From Sinohyriopsis cumingii (lineage: Eukaryota > Mollusca > Bivalvia > Unionida > Unionidae), in NCBI GenBank assembly GCA_028554795.2, contig JAPYKE020000263.1:2063001-2127000 (forward strand): a DNA stretch of 64,000 bases. The letters run 5' to 3'. The position numbers and the translations under genes were made by a program. A model generated the notes under the pieces. The model did no database searches. It worked only from the letters and a program-made list of their open reading frames with translations, and was not told the DNA's origin. Shown one piece after another: positions 48,718 to 62,858 of the stretch. Position 1 is the stretch's first letter; each line of letters begins with the position of its first letter.

Positions 48718-49646
48718 ACTATCTCGACATTTTCCATTACTTGATCCAAACAGTAATAAGTAAGAGTAACAATCTAATTATTCTACGGATAACCTTAATT
48801 TGAGTATAAATAATCCCTGAGAAATAAACTGATGAAGAAATTTGGGAAACTGTACAATACGAAACAACTGGTCTAACCATATTGTACAAGACATAAGCTA
48901 AATAAAGTAGGTCAAATGACAAATTTAAGACTCCCTTCATAGCAAAATCATTATGTTTGGCTTGTTTTATTTTAAGTAGCAATCTGAATATGTTTGGTTT
49001 ATTTTTCATTTTCATCAATGAACGTAATCTCTTTAATATCTAATAATTAACTAGTTATTTTATTGTTACAATTGTATTTGAATTTGATGCCAAAATGTCA
49101 TAACAATTTTCTCTATACTTCAGTTAATTTTAGTTTAGGTCCTTCAATTTGTTTATCAAATTTATTTTTAAAAATTTGAATATCTTAATTTATATCTATT
49201 TTTTTTAAAACAAAATACCTTCCAAAAGTAAGTTTCGTCCTAGAGTATGTAAAAGACTTTACGCAAATATTTTCTTTAATTTCCGAAACACATTGTGGAT
49301 TTTCATCACGAACAATTACAGAATGCCTAATACTTAGTTAATATATACAAAACTTCATTTCTTCATGGATATATGCATGCATGCACACATCATTAGATAC
49401 ATATTCATATAAATATTGGAACACCCAAGTCTATGGGGTTACATTTTCATATAATACATACAGACAAATACAATGAGACATATATAGTTATAAGTTGCTT
49501 GTTGATTGCTATAAAGGAGTTTATTTGTGTTATTACTGTGGATCTATGTAATGAGTAAAGTTGACGTCCATTACAACACATTATATCATCATATTCCTTT
49601 CAATTTGATATTAATAAGAGGCATCCTATTAATAATTTTTTTCATT

Positions 49647-49682
49647 ATTTGATCCTGTCCTTCTCAAACAGTCCGTAAGTAT
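49647..49682 (+). other. Triplet cassette TCC (49672-49674)
   Basis: Acceptor TCTCAAACAG, triplet TCC, donor GTAAGTAT. TGCATG copies begin at 49,374. Confidence 0.65.
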
Positions 49683-49984
49683 TATACCTCAAGACTTTCT
49701 AACACCTGCTATAAAGAGTTATGTACTGATTTAGCATGTAAGAAGCAAAACGGATCCTTTTCTTCCACTGACAAATATTGTTGTGTATGCAAAATAATTC
49801 CAGAGAAATTACTGAATAAAAAGCTTCAAAAACTGAAAACAGGAAACAAAAGCTCTAATTATCCTGTAGACGAAATAGACCGAAACCATAGATAAGTGTC
49901 AGATGTTAAAGAAATTATAGGCGTCTTTGAAGTTATTATTGTCAAGCTGAGTTAATTTTCTTTATATTCATATGGTTTATTTTT

Positions 49985-50780
49985 TTCAACAAATTTTATT
50001 AAAAAAATAAGCAAATAATTTAATTATGAAAGTTACAAAATGAAAATTTAAATGGAATTTACTGTATTACTAATTAAATCCAAAATAATTCCAAAAGTTA
50101 TATCATAAGTTCTAAAGTATCAAGATCACGGAATGTACTGTTTTCTCAACAGTCCTGGTGTATCACAATGACATGGTCCAGAACAACTTTGAATAAATTC
50201 ACAGTAGTCCCAGAATAATATTTTAGTCCAAGGAGTAATTTGAAATTCCAATAAATAGGCAAATGTTTCCGCTCAAATTATGTCATATGAGAAATATTAA
50301 ATGTGCCTATACACTGCTACGCAAGAACATAAGAAATAAGAATCCGAAATAGGAGTGAAAATATGTCCAGATCTTTCTTCTTATATGCACCCTTATGACC
50401 TTAAGAAGCAGTTTTCTCCTACGCCCTAAGTGACATTTTGGAACAATCCACGTCGTTAAAGAGCCCACGTGACAGACCCATGCAATGGGAAATTGTCTTA
50501 ATTTTTCTAAGAACGCACATGACCTCCCCAATGAGGAATTAAAACAAACAAGTATACAGGATTATTGAGATTATTATTAATGATTGTAAACATCTTTTTT
50601 TATGCAAAGAATAGGCACTGTTAGTATCTTAAAATATAATAAATACCCGTGTTTAAAAATTGGCTACCTAATATTTTGTTTTTAGGTGATCATTAAAATT
50701 TATAATCGCAAACAAAATTATACATAAAACTGATAGTCATATATCAATAGTTACACAAAATATAGATATACATGACATTG
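49985..50780. other. AT-rich gap between units with no identified feature
   Basis: Unit landmarks are absent until GATATCTAGTAAACATGATCC at about 50,785. The ORF at 50,307-50,531 (minus) is not recognised. It may be an old insert. Confidence 0.45.
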
Positions 50781-51778
50781 TGAAGATATCTAGTAAACAT
50801 GATCCAGACCAATAGTCGAATCTAATGGGCATCACACAGTTCGAGTTTTTATTCTTTTCATATTTTCTTTTAATTTATTTCAAAACACAATTGAATCTAT
50901 CGGAATGTAAAAATATTCTTGCATGCTTATCCTTTTAAGCAACATCATAGTCTATCTGAACAAGTAGGGAAAAAATGAGGAAAATTACTGCTGAAACTAT
51001 GACCATGAAATAAGAAGCAACATAGCTATCAATACTGTAAGCTAAATGATACCTAAGAGTCATATGACAATTTATACATGTTTCCATAGCACTAGAGTTA
51101 TAGTTTCTTTTCTTTTCTGGAGTCATATTACTATGTATATTTTATTTATATTTTTGTATCCAAAAATGTAATTCTGGCATTTATCTGACATAAGTTTGAA
51201 AATACATTCCGTTATCATGATCCAAATCAAGCAGTTGGTCCACATGTGAATCGGAAAATTTGATTTTCTCTGGTTAACTTTCTTTTTAATTTATTTCTAA
51301 AATAAGATGTATGCTAAATAGTGTGAGGTCTTTGTGTATATGCCACGAAGCATTGTATAGTTTAGTTTCTTATTTCAATTGTCGAATTTAGATTGACATA
51401 GTATTCAAACCTTAGTGCAACCCCGTAGTATATGAAGACGTTAATTTGTGAAACATACGTTGCATTTGAATCACACATTGCGAACCACTAATAACATGAA
51501 ACATTCAAAATTACACATCTTCATGAATGCGTGGATACAAATAAACAAACGTAAGTCTTTATATACATTCATGGATTAAAATATTGGAAAATCCTAGAAT
51601 ATAATGTAGTTATAATAAACGAGACACATATAGCGAAGTAGATATAGTAATACAAAGCTTCTTGAATATATCTGTGAAGTAAAATTGATATAATTTCTCT
51701 ACTACAACACAGAAAATTCAGTTTCAGTGTTTACTGATTTTAGTTGCATCATATTATTAACGTCGTCTTTTCGTTCTT

Positions 51779-51814
51779 TTTCATTACATCCAACATAATA
51801 CAGACAGTAAGTAA
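51779..51814 (+). other. Triplet cassette ACA (51804-51806)
   Basis: Acceptor CATAATACAG, triplet ACA, donor GTAAGTAA. The preceding unit (about 50,930) has lost its cassette by deletion, giving a gap of 2.1 kb. Confidence 0.65.
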
Positions 51815-53174
51815 TACCTCAACATTATATATTATTTACTCAGAACATTCATCTAAGAAAACGAGCAAAAGGGTTTAAAATCTAATGATTTTTCTTACCG
51901 TATCTTTGTATTTTTGTAAAACATTCATGAAAAAGAAATAAATGAAGGAAAATGTGAAAGAATAAATATGTATAACTATAGTGTAGACGCTGAAACGTAA
52001 ATCATACATTGGTAGTAGTTAGATCTAAAATAAATTATGGATTCCTTTTGGCCGCAATTTTGCTTTGTTTCGTTTGTTTCGTTTTCTGTAACAAAGTTAA
52101 TATGCTAAGTTAATTTCTCGTTATCACGCAGCAACATAATGTCGTTATCTTTCACTATATTGTATGTAAGTATGTTACTATATGCAATGAACATGAGCCG
52201 AATAATTCTTTGAGAATTTTTTATCTTATTTAAAAGTTTTCTTTTTTTTATTTTTCCCCCCAAAATCCATTTGAAGGTTTTATGCATATATAAAAATTCA
52301 TTGAATACAATGTCTTATTATTTTATTTTATTTTTGATTTCGTTTAAAATAATTTCTAAAATTGAGTATAATAAAGACCTCATACAACTATATATATTTG
52401 CGAAATTCAAAGTCATTGCTTTTTATACGCAAGATAAGAATGACCAATAACCAGTAGTAAATACCAAAATATATAAATTTATAGATGAATGCATCTACCC
52501 ATTCACATAAATAAACATGGATATGGTGCTAATCTAATATTGAATTTGTCCTCCATGTCATCGATCTGAAAAATAAAGGCATATGGTTTACACCAAATAT
52601 ATCCCTATAATGTCTTGCTGGTCCGAAATTAAAATGGTGGTGTCAAACTTACATCCAGAAAATCCACCACAGCAGCTAATTTGAAAAACATCACTCAATT
52701 TGATGGAATCTTATTTATTTTGTTGCTTAATGTCCATTGGAATTATTTCCAAAATGATATCGTATCCAGCAGAGTGTGGAGGCTCTGTGCACATATAACG
52801 ATTTATTGTATAATTCAGCTTCTTTACTTTCTCATATTTTGTTTTAAATAATTTAAATTCAATGTTGTCTGGCAGTATCTGAATACTTTTTGCAATTATA
52901 TTGATTCATTTACAAAGCAATATGTATGTTCATCTTTGACAAATAACTACCAGGAATAAATACCAAACTATATCTTAAGAGTGATTCAAACATACACGAA
53001 TACACTTAAACTTACCTACATCCTAACATACATACATGCATAAAACTATCACATCATTCTTGTACACATTAAGACATTTTTCTCATAATATGTGGTGATA
53101 AGTGTAGTGCAAGACATAGAACCTTAATAGGTTTCTGATTGTTACAAATGAGTTCAGTTGAATTTTCTCCTCTT

Positions 53175-53210
53175 TTTCATCCTATTCTTCACAAAACAGT
53201 ATGTAAGTAT
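53175..53210 (+). other. Triplet cassette TAT (53200-53202)
   Basis: Acceptor CACAAAACAG, triplet TAT, donor GTAAGTAT. Confidence 0.66.
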
Positions 53211-54001
53211 TATATCTAAACTCTGGCCAATATTTATATAACAGGCAGAACATGAGAGTAGAGGCTCTTGTTTATTTTTAATAAAAATCTTGTTTTCTGT
53301 TAAGAATAATCCTGATTAAACAAACACTTGAAGAGAACACTGCATACATGATAAAAGAGAAAACAAAATATATAGTTACATTGCAAACAATTTTAGCTTA
53401 AGTCATAGATGAGAGCCAGATGAGGAATTATAGATGACATTGAAAGAAGTGTTGTTATATTTAATTTACTTTCTTTTCTGTAACAATAGTCATATGTTTT
53501 GTTTATTTTCATTATCATCCATAAACGTAATGCTTGTATGTACGTTTTCTGTTACATCTAGGAAATATTATATGTAAAGTTAAATTTCTTATTTGATTTT
53601 TCGAAATTCTGTTTGTAATAATTTTCTATGTTTACTACAATCAGACAGTATGTAAAGACTTTGTGAAATATATTGACACATTTGCAACACATAACATTCA
53701 TTATTATAACAAACAAATTGAGAAGGATTAATAACCAGGAATACATAACATAATACTATTTTCATGGATACATGCATGCATATATACATAAACATAAATC
53801 CACATATAACTAGTCTATTTGAACAAGTTTGATCTGATACAAAAAATGCAGTTAAATAAATACAGCCTTACACAAAATAATCTATTTATGATATAGGATA
53901 TATCAAACACGAAGATTTAATATAATTTCTCCATCGCAACACATCATATTACTATCTATATTGATATTAATGAATATTATTGTTTTTTATTTTCATTTTC
54001 T

Positions 54002-54037
54002 ATTCATTATATCTTTCCAAAAACAGTCCGTAAGTAC
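54002..54037 (+). other. Triplet cassette TCC (54027-54029)
   Basis: Acceptor CAAAAACAG, triplet TCC, donor GTAAGTAC. TGCATG lies at 53,773-53,778. Confidence 0.65.
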
Positions 54038-54665
54038 TATGAATCTAATTCATTTAATTCAAACAGTATAATTTCATCAGCATGATATAAATTTGTTTTT
54101 ATCTTGTACTCAATAATTTGTTCAAATTTATTTATAGAATAAGGTGTATCCAATTATATGCAAAAGCTTTGTGTACATATAATAATCCATTTCATATTTC
54201 ATTGTATCTCAATTCTGCAATTGTGTTTTAAATAATTTCCAGACATGAATGGCACTGAGCAGAAGATGAAGACCATTTTGTGGATATATTGATTCATTTG
54301 TGAAACATGTGTTTGTTTATCATACACAAGTTGAGCACGAGTAATTGCAAGTAATACCAAAAATACATATCGTGATGGATATAAGGGATCATCGCATACA
54401 CATTAACATCCATTCATCGTTACAAATATACATGGGAAGAAAGATACTTGAACGTCCTAATCTATCTGAACAGTAGATAGAAATATGATGAAAGAGGTAT
54501 AACCATACATAACTGTTGAGATTTAAGAATGCATGTTTAGTTATTACTATGGAGGCTACACCAAACCAAGATCATATAATTTCTCCCTGCAACACATCAT
54601 GTCATTAGGTTTCTATTCATCTGATATTAATCACTGTTATCTTATGATTGATTTTTTGTCGTCTT

Positions 54666-54701
54666 TTTCACGATATCCTTCGCAAACCAGCGCGTAAGTA
54701 T
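54666..54701 (+). other. Triplet cassette CGC (54691-54693)
   Basis: Acceptor CGCAAACCAG, triplet CGC, donor GTAAGTAT. Its distance from the previous cassette is only 664 nt. Confidence 0.65.
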
Positions 54702-55835
54702 ATCTCCCAGCAATGGATAATGCTTGTTTGAGACAGTTGCCTGAGAGATAGAAATTAAGAGTTGGGAATCAGTTTTTTTATATAATTTCCAATACCAATC
54801 TTTTCTGTGTTAAAATGTCCCTCAGAAACAATTATTGAAGCATTCAGAAACTGTGAAAGAAGAAACAACATATACAACTGACCAGAAATGACGGAAGCTA
54901 AAGTGATGCATTAGACTCTAATGATAATTACATTATAGATGTCCTTGATATGAATATTATGTTCCCTTTAGTTTATTTTCCTTTCACTAACATGAGCATG
55001 CGAGACTGTTAGGCAGTAGTTTCCAACGGGTCGATGGTTCTTTTTCAGTCTCCCTTGGTTCCTCCTCCACCAAATGTATAGGCATCCGTGTATATCATAT
55101 CATATACTTCAATCTGTCGAAATAATCCCAAAATATCAAGGTTTTCCTTTCTATAGCAATATACATCTCTTTAGTTTGTGTTTTCATACAAGAATATAAT
55201 TTCGAGGTGTTTTACTGAATGTTATGCCAATTGCAATTATATTCATTAACAATATCCGAATCAGTCAGTGGAATCTTATAAGTATCAAATAATTTCTCAT
55301 TCTATCATGTTTAATATTGCTTTGAAATTGTTTCTACACCTTGATTTTTCTAGCGGAATATTAAGGGTTTGTTCATGTATAGTGGTTCTTCGGAAGTTTG
55401 TTTTGGATTATTTTCCGAATTTTGTTTGAAATAATTTCCAAACGTTAGCGCTATGCAACAGTATATGAAGACATGAAAATATATCAATAGCTTTCTACAA
55501 CATAACGCATTTGTATTCTGAGTATTGTGAGAACTATAAATCTTGTTGGATACATGCATGTACGCATCAATATACATGGACAAGCACAATTACACATGCA
55601 TGCAGATGTTGGACAATGTTAGTCTGTAAGAAGAAGTTTCCTAGAATACCTAACGTACATGTAGTAAAGGAGATATAGGTACATGTAGCTTTAGATATTA
55701 AGAAGGGATTTAGTTATTATATTATATAGATTCCACCTGACAAGTAAGACTTATAATATGTCTCCATTACAATATAAATGATTTTCCTCATGTTTGCACT
55801 AATTAGTGATAACATTGTATTGATCGTTTTCTTAT

Positions 55836-55871
55836 TTTTTATTATATCCTTCAAAAACAGATTGTAAGTAT
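55836..55871 (+). other. Triplet cassette ATT (55861-55863)
   Basis: Acceptor TCAAAAACAG, triplet ATT, donor GTAAGTAT. TGCATG lies at 55,555-55,560 and 55,597-55,602. Confidence 0.66.
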
Positions 55872-56863
55872 TTTATATAGCAACATTGTGTAATACTCAC
55901 ATAAGAAGTCATTAAATAGATCAAAAGAGACGAAAATCTATTTTTTATCCTCTAGTAACCATGTTTGCTATGTAAACTAAAACGCGGGAGAAAAACAACC
56001 GAAGAAACAGTTTCCGAAACTATGAAAAAACACATCATATTTAACTGTATTGTTGACAATATAACCCAAATGACATATCATAATCAGATGACAAAACATA
56101 TATTGACATCTTTGATAGCAATATTTCTATGTTAACGTTACTTTACTCTCTGTAACAGTATCAATGTGTGTAGGTGTTTTCCACTATCATCCAGCAACCT
56201 AATGTTGTTATCTTTATCTGTCATTTATTCAAAGTTGGAAGTTTGTCATGTGAAAATAAATCAATCAGTAAAATCTAGTGAGCTTTGGATACCTGTTTCT
56301 GTTCACAAATTCGGTTTGAATTTATTTCCAAAATTATTCGTATCTATCAGAATTTGAATCCTTTGTACACGTATTGAAATACATATTTTCAGTTCCTTAT
56401 TTCATTTGTTTAATAATATTTTTATATTAAAAATTTGTGTTGTACGCTGCTAATGAAGACTTTGTGCAGATATAAGGATACATCTGAGAAACATACCACA
56501 TATTTTCATTATAAACAAGTTGAAAACAAGTTATAAGCAGGAACAAATACCAAAGTAGATATATTGCTGGATACGTGCATTGATGCATACACATAAATAA
56601 TCATACATCATTATCTAAATACACGGAAACATATTGTATCATCATATTCTATTTAAACAAGTTATAACATATACAAGCAAATGTAATGCAAGACACATAG
56701 CCACAGAGCTTGTTGATTGTGAAGATGGAATTGAGTTGTGTCGTTAGTGAGAAGATGCCTGACAAATAAATTTGATATAATTTCTCTATTATAAGACACA
56801 TTACATTCTTTCTATTTATACTAATAATGAACGGTCGTATCATGTTACTGATTTGTTGTTCTT

Positions 56864-56899
56864 TATCATTATACCCTTCACAAAACAGGTAGTAAGTAT
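56864..56899 (+). other. Triplet cassette GTA (56889-56891)
   Basis: Acceptor CACAAAACAG, triplet GTA, donor GTAAGTAT. Confidence 0.66.
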
Positions 56900-57870
56900 T
56901 ACATCTCAACATTTTATTGTACTTGCTCAAAATGCATTCACAAGACAGAAGAAACTTGGACATAATTTTATTTTTCCTCTTCGAATAACTTTTCTTTTTG
57001 TGTGTATGATCACAGCTGGGAAAGGTCTTAGAGACCAAGCAGCGTATCTAACCGTACTGCAGATTATGTAATCTAATCTTAGACATGAGTTATGTTACAA
57101 ATACATTATACATGCCTTTTTATATAAATATTGTTATTTTGAGCATATTTTCATGTCTGTGACAAGATGAATATTTTATTTTTTGTCATCCAGCATCTGA
57201 ACGTTAGGATACTTTACTGATTTATATAAATTGGCAATTATATTATACCCTGTAAATATGATCCAAATCGATCAGCTGTGACTTATTTGATGATTTGAGA
57301 TTTACCTTGTTCAAACTGTGTTTAAATTTATTTTCAAAATAAGTTCTATCCAACTCGATGTTAGTGTGCACACGTGATTCAGTGTTTAATTCAGTTTCTT
57401 GTTTCATTTGTGAATTTTGTTTGGAATGATGTGCAAAAATACAGTACTGTCCATGAGTATATGAAGACTGTATGAAAATATAGCGATTTCATTCATTTGT
57501 GAAATATAAGATGCTTTTATCATAAAACAAAGTGAGAACAACAAATATCTAGGAATATATATCGATTACATATTCATGGATACATGCACTCACGCATAAA
57601 CATAAACATGTAAATACATTAAAACATACACAAACATAACAATATTGGGATATCCCAGTCGATTAGAAAGTTCGTTATAATACATTGACACACATATTGA
57701 AAGAGATAAATCAATATATTAGCTTATTGGTTGCTCACAGGGATTTGTTATATTGTTGTAGAGGATACATCAGATATCTGAAGTTGATATAATTACTCTA
57801 TTCCAGCGCATTATATCGTTTCTGTTTATAATGATATTAATCTGCAGTATCATTGATTTGGTATTTTCTT

Positions 57871-57906
57871 TTACATCCTATCATTCACAAAACAGCGAGT
57901 AAGTAT
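57871..57906 (+). other. Triplet cassette CGA (57896-57898)
   Basis: Acceptor CACAAAACAG, triplet CGA, donor GTAAGTAT. Confidence 0.66.
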
Positions 57907-58602
57907 TATATCTGGACATTTTCTGATGCTTTCTCTGAACATCAATCCAAGAGACAGAAACGATAAGAAAATCAGATATTTTCTTTTTGTAATGAACTTG
58001 TTTTGTGTGTAACGTATTCCCAAAGAGAAACCTCTGAAGGAAAACTGCAGAAACTGTGAAAGAAGAAAACAACAGATCTAACTATCCGTTAGATAACTTC
58101 AGCCAAACCATGAATGAGAGTCAGAGTACAGATAAATAATAGACACCATTCGAGGGCCAAATTGTAATATTTAATTTATTTTGTTTTGTACAACAATTCA
58201 TTGCATGTTGTTTGTTTGTTGTAGTTTTTTTCGTGTTTGGTTATCATCAAGCAACGTAATATCTGCATGTTCCATTGAATTGTGTCGACTTACAATTACA
58301 TTGCGTAAACATGGTCCGAACAAGTCCGTAGACCTGTTGGGCATTGGATAATTTCATATTTTATCATGTTGTAAGTTTTTATCTTTTTGAATATATTTAC
58401 AAAATTAGTTGACTCTAGGGGAATGTGAAGGCTTTGTGTGCATATAACGATTCACCGAATAGTTCAGGGTTTTCGTTTTCTTAATATTATTTGAAATAAC
58501 GTGAAATTTAAGTGTGATTCAGCTGTATATGAAGACTTTATGCAAAGTGTCGATTCATTTGTGAAACAAAACATGCATTTTCATTTTTCTGATATTGTGT
58601 TT

Positions 58603-58638
58603 CTGTTCTTCATTATATTAAAAACAGGCAGTAAGTAT
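58603..58638 (+). other. Triplet cassette GCA (58628-58630)
   Basis: Acceptor TAAAAACAG, triplet GCA, donor GTAAGTAT. The distance from the previous cassette is 732 nt. Confidence 0.66.
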
Positions 58639-59286
58639 TATACCTTGATATTTTCTAATACCTTAAGCATCCAACCAAGGCACACAATACAAAAGAATCA
58701 ACTTTGATTTGTCTTTTTCAATGACACTGTTTCATGTCCAAAATAATACCCGATAAACAACTGAGGAAGAACACTGCATAACCTATGAAAGAGTGAACGA
58801 CTGAGCTGACTGTACTGTAGACGGTGTAAGCTATGTCATTGGCACTGAGTCAGATGACAGCACTAATAATGTATTTGATATGATTAGCGTTATGTGTAGT
58901 TTATTTTATTTTCTGTAACAAAATTAATCTCGGTATATTTCATGCAATACTATATCACTTTGCTTCATTCAAATTATGCACTGAAGTTTCATCAGTATCA
59001 GATAATTTGTATTTTATCTTTCTGTGCAAAGTTTTGTTAGAATGTAATTCGAAAATAAATTGTGATCACCAGACTATGATTGCTTTAATGCTTGTTTAAT
59101 GATCCATTGAATAATTCAATTTCTTATTTCCTTTTGAACTATCTTATAATTTTTTAATTGAGTGCCTTTTAGTTGTATATGAAGACTTTGTGCAAATATA
59201 TAGACTGAGTTCAGAACACAACATTCAATTTCATTACGAACATGATTAGAAGGACTAATAACCAGGAATGCATACCAAAATACACT

Positions 59287-59290
<4 letters not shown>

Positions 59291-59318
<28 letters not shown>

Positions 59319-59350
59319 CATACATACATACATACATACATACATACATA
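59291..59350. repeat. CATA microsatellite
   Basis: Fifteen perfect CATA tetranucleotides. They replace the CATGCATACA-rich block of this unit and probably expanded from it. Confidence 0.97.
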
Positions 59351-59572
59351 ACGATATCGAACATCTAAGTCTATGGAGACCGGTTGTAATGCATTCAGAA
59401 ATTGAGTGAAATTTTTTAACTATACATTGCTTGATGGCTGTTAGCAAGGAATCAAATTAATGTATTATACCAGATAAACCTAACAAGATTGATATAATTT
59501 CTCAGTTACAAAACATGTTCTTGTTTAAATTGATAAGAATATCATCGTATAATTGATTTGTATTGTCCTCTG

Positions 59573-59608
59573 TTTGATTGTATCGCTTACAAAACAGGTG
59601 GTAAGTAT
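59573..59608 (+). other. Triplet cassette GTG (59598-59600)
   Basis: Acceptor TACAAAACAG, triplet GTG, donor GTAAGTAT. A CATA microsatellite sits about 250 nt upstream, where other units carry the CATGCATACA-rich block. Confidence 0.65.
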
Positions 59609-60602
59609 CATATCTCAACATTTTCTATGATTTGCTCTAAACTGTGATCAAACAGATGGAACAAAAGAGTGACTCTATGATTTGTGTTATTATAATTACC
59701 TTGCATTTATGTGTTAAGTAATGAGCCAAAACGTTATAAACAAAATAATTAAATTATAATATGACAATGCAAGCTAAATCAATTGAAAGGGCTTCATGAC
59801 AGGTCATATATAACTTTGATAGCAATATTGTTTTTTAAAAATATATTTTCTTGTCTGTAGCAGCAGTAATATGTTTATTTATGTGTAATTTTCTCACTAT
59901 CATCCAGCGATTTAATTGAGGAGACTTTCACTGAATTTTATATTGCTTTGAAATTAAATCCAGCAAAACGTATCCGAATCAATAAGAACAATCTCTTCAA
60001 CTTTGGATAACTTTTGTCTTGTTGTTCAAAATTTATTTTTATTTGATGCATTAGTTGAATTTACGAGACTGTTAATGCTTTCTACACATATAATGATTCA
60101 GTGATGAATTAAATTGTTTCTTTAATTTGCTAATTTTTATTCAGATAATTTCCAAACCTTTGTTGCCATTCAGGAGTATATACGGCCTTTATGGAAAAAT
60201 ATAGATTTATATGTGAAATATTATGTGGATTTTCACGGTAAAATTGTAGTGTTGAATAATGAAGAAAAATACTAAATTAGATATCTTCGTGGATACATGC
60301 ATGCACGCATACGCACAAATAGGCATACATCGAAAACATGCATAAATACAAGCAGATATAAAATAATTATAGTTTATGGGGACTCGATTGTTACAATATG
60401 AACAACAAATATATTGACCGATATATAACTATTCATAGCTTATTGGTTATTTCGAAACATTTTAGTTTTTTTTATTTTAAAGTGTACAACTTGACAGGTA
60501 AAGATTATTGTATTATTCAATAAAGCAAATTATATCATAATGTTCGTATTTAAATTGATAGTAAGGCAACTTTATCATGTTATTAATCTCATATATTTGT
60601 AT

Positions 60603-60638
60603 ATTTCATTAAATCCTTCAAACATAGCATGTAAGTAT
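60603..60638 (+). other. Triplet cassette CAT (60628-60630)
   Basis: Acceptor CAAACATAG, triplet CAT, donor GTAAGTAT. TGCATG lies at 60,298-60,303. Confidence 0.66.
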
Positions 60639-61140
60639 TATTTAAATATATTCTGATTCCTGCTTTAGCAGTCATCAAAGTGAATAAGGAGTAGAAAATC
60701 TAATTGATTTATTATTTTGCATACCGCAATTATCTGTAAAATAAAACCGGGCAAAAATTTTAAGAAACAATTGCCGAAACTGTGAAAGAAGAAACATCTT
60801 AAACTAACTCATAGGTGAATGCTGGATGACAAATAAATTATAGACACGATCGATAGCAATAATTTGTTTAAATTATTTTCTCCTCCATAACAATGTTAAT
60901 ATGTTTTGTTTGTTTTTATAATCTGGCAATGAAATCTTGATATTTTTTTCTTATTTTCTCTATCAATTTGTAACTATATTAAGTAAATATGATACAACTC
61001 AAGTAGTAGAATGCGTTCATTCGTATTATTATAGAGAATGCACCTAAAACACAGATATTTTTTCATTACAATACAGATCTTTTTCTTTTTATTGATATTA
61101 ATAACATATTATTGATTTGTATTTTCTTCTGTTTCATTAT

Positions 61141-61166
61141 CCCCCCCCCCAAAAAAAAAAAACCCC
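61141..61166. repeat. Homopolymer run C10-A12 followed by CCCC
   Basis: Ten C then twelve A then four C, directly before the acceptor of the GCT cassette. It could be a sequencing or assembly artefact. Confidence 0.9.
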
Positions 61167-61181
61167 ACAGGCTGTAAGTAT
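61146..61181 (+). other. Triplet cassette GCT (61171-61173)
   Basis: A run of C then A replaces the normal sequence before the acceptor, ending CCCCACAG; triplet GCT; donor GTAAGTAT. The distance from the previous cassette is only 543 nt. Confidence 0.62.
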
Positions 61182-61825
61182 TATATCGCAATATTGTCTA
61201 GTGCTTGCCTTTTACATCCCTTTGCAATTAAAGCTAACAAGCATGATCTGAATGAATCACTTTGACCTCATGCACATTGGATAATACGAGATTTTACCTT
61301 TTTTATTCAAATTTTCTTTCAACTTTATTTTAAGATAAGGTGCATTAAACATATGTTATAAAGCTTTGTTTTAATTTTGTGATATTCGTTAGACGTAATT
61401 TCCAGAATAAAGTGCCATCTAGCAGTGTATTAAGTCTTTATGCAATTGTTAAACATGTGTATTTACATCAAGAACAAGATGAGATCGACTAAGGACCATG
61501 GATATTTATTAAAATGCATACCTTCATTGATGACTACATGCACTCATATGCAATCATATATCCGCACATGAATATATGCATATCATTATCGAAATATCAT
61601 AGTCATTGCGATCAGATTTGTTGTAATACATTCAGCCGAATAATGTGAGTGACACGTCGCCAGATAAAGCTTATTGACTGTTAACCAATACATGTTTTTA
61701 TTATAGTATAAACATGACAAGTACAGTTGACATAATTTCTCCATTACGACACCTTGTATCAACATTTTCCTTGTTTTACTGATAGTAATCAGTAATATCG
61801 TATTGTTAATTTCATCTTTCTTATT

Positions 61826-61861
61826 TTTCATTATATTCTTCCAAACACAGTCTGTAAGTAC
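61826..61861 (+). other. Triplet cassette TCT (61851-61853)
   Basis: Acceptor CCAAACACAG, triplet TCT, donor GTAAGTAC. Confidence 0.65.
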
Positions 61862-62822
61862 TATGTCTTGACATTTTCTGTTGCATGCTCTAAACAGTCA
61901 CCATAGTTACAGAACAATACATTAGAAAATCTAATTGTTTTCTTTCAATAATCTTGTTTTGTGTGTAAAATTATCCCGAGAAAATCGAAGAAAATTGCAG
62001 AAACAGTGACAGAAAACACAAATCTAACCATAGTGTAGACGATATCATCTAGATCGTAGATAAACCGGAAGGCAAACAAAGCTAATAGCAATATTTTTAT
62101 GTTTATTTTTCTGCAACAGTAATAATATGGTTTATTTTTCGTTACCCATGAATGTATTGTTAGTATTGTTCAGTGAATTTTGTACAAACTTGTGACTAAT
62201 GCTAGGAATAATGATTTAAATGAATCAGTGGAATTTCATTAGGGTTGATAGCTTGGTTTTTCTACCTCGTTCGTTAACTTTATTTGAATTTATTTCCAAA
62301 AATAATTATATCCAGCAGAATGTTAAGGCTTCGTGCACATATAATGATTCATTGTTAAATTAAATTTTATTGTAATATTTTGAGTTCTGATTGAAATAAT
62401 TTCCGAAACGTAATCCTATCCAGCAATACTTGCAGAATTTGTGCAACTGTATGAATTAGTTTATGAAATATAAGGTGTATGGTCACTATAAACAAGTTGA
62501 AAATGGAATTCATACCAAAAATATCCATCTTCATTGATACATGCATGCGGGCATAAAAGTAAGCATAAACATTCTTCCAGACTGGATGATATGAGGCTGT
62601 GGGAACATTTTTATGATATACAGACGTATATAGAGAAGGATATGTATCCAGATATAGCCTGTTGATTGTTAATAAGGATGTTAGTTGTAGTTATACGGGA
62701 GGCACCAAAGAAATACAGCTGATATAAGTTTGTCCTCCGCAACATATCATGTTTTTATTTATGCTCATATTAATCAGATCAGACATATCATGTTTTTGGC
62801 TTTTATTTTTTCCTCTTTTTCA

Positions 62823-62858
62823 TTATGATCTTCAAACAATACAACAGGTCGTAAGTAT
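62823..62858 (+). other. Triplet cassette GTC (62848-62850)
   Basis: Acceptor ATACAACAG, triplet GTC, donor GTAAGTAT. TGCATG lies at 62,542-62,547. Confidence 0.65.

Noticed and set aside
52155-52175. GTAAGTATG in another part of a unit
   Set aside because: It lies in the block homologous to TATCCAGTAAGC, has no acceptor before it and is not conserved in other units.
54985-55075. SINE-like text (GGGTCGATGGTTC, TTCCTCCTCCACC)
   Set aside because: It resembles the SINE 3' body, but the match is short and diverged with no tail or target duplication. It is probably an old fragment, too weak to annotate.
59116-59447. ORFs with Met-Tyr-Val-Cys repeats
   Set aside because: They are translations of the CATA microsatellite.
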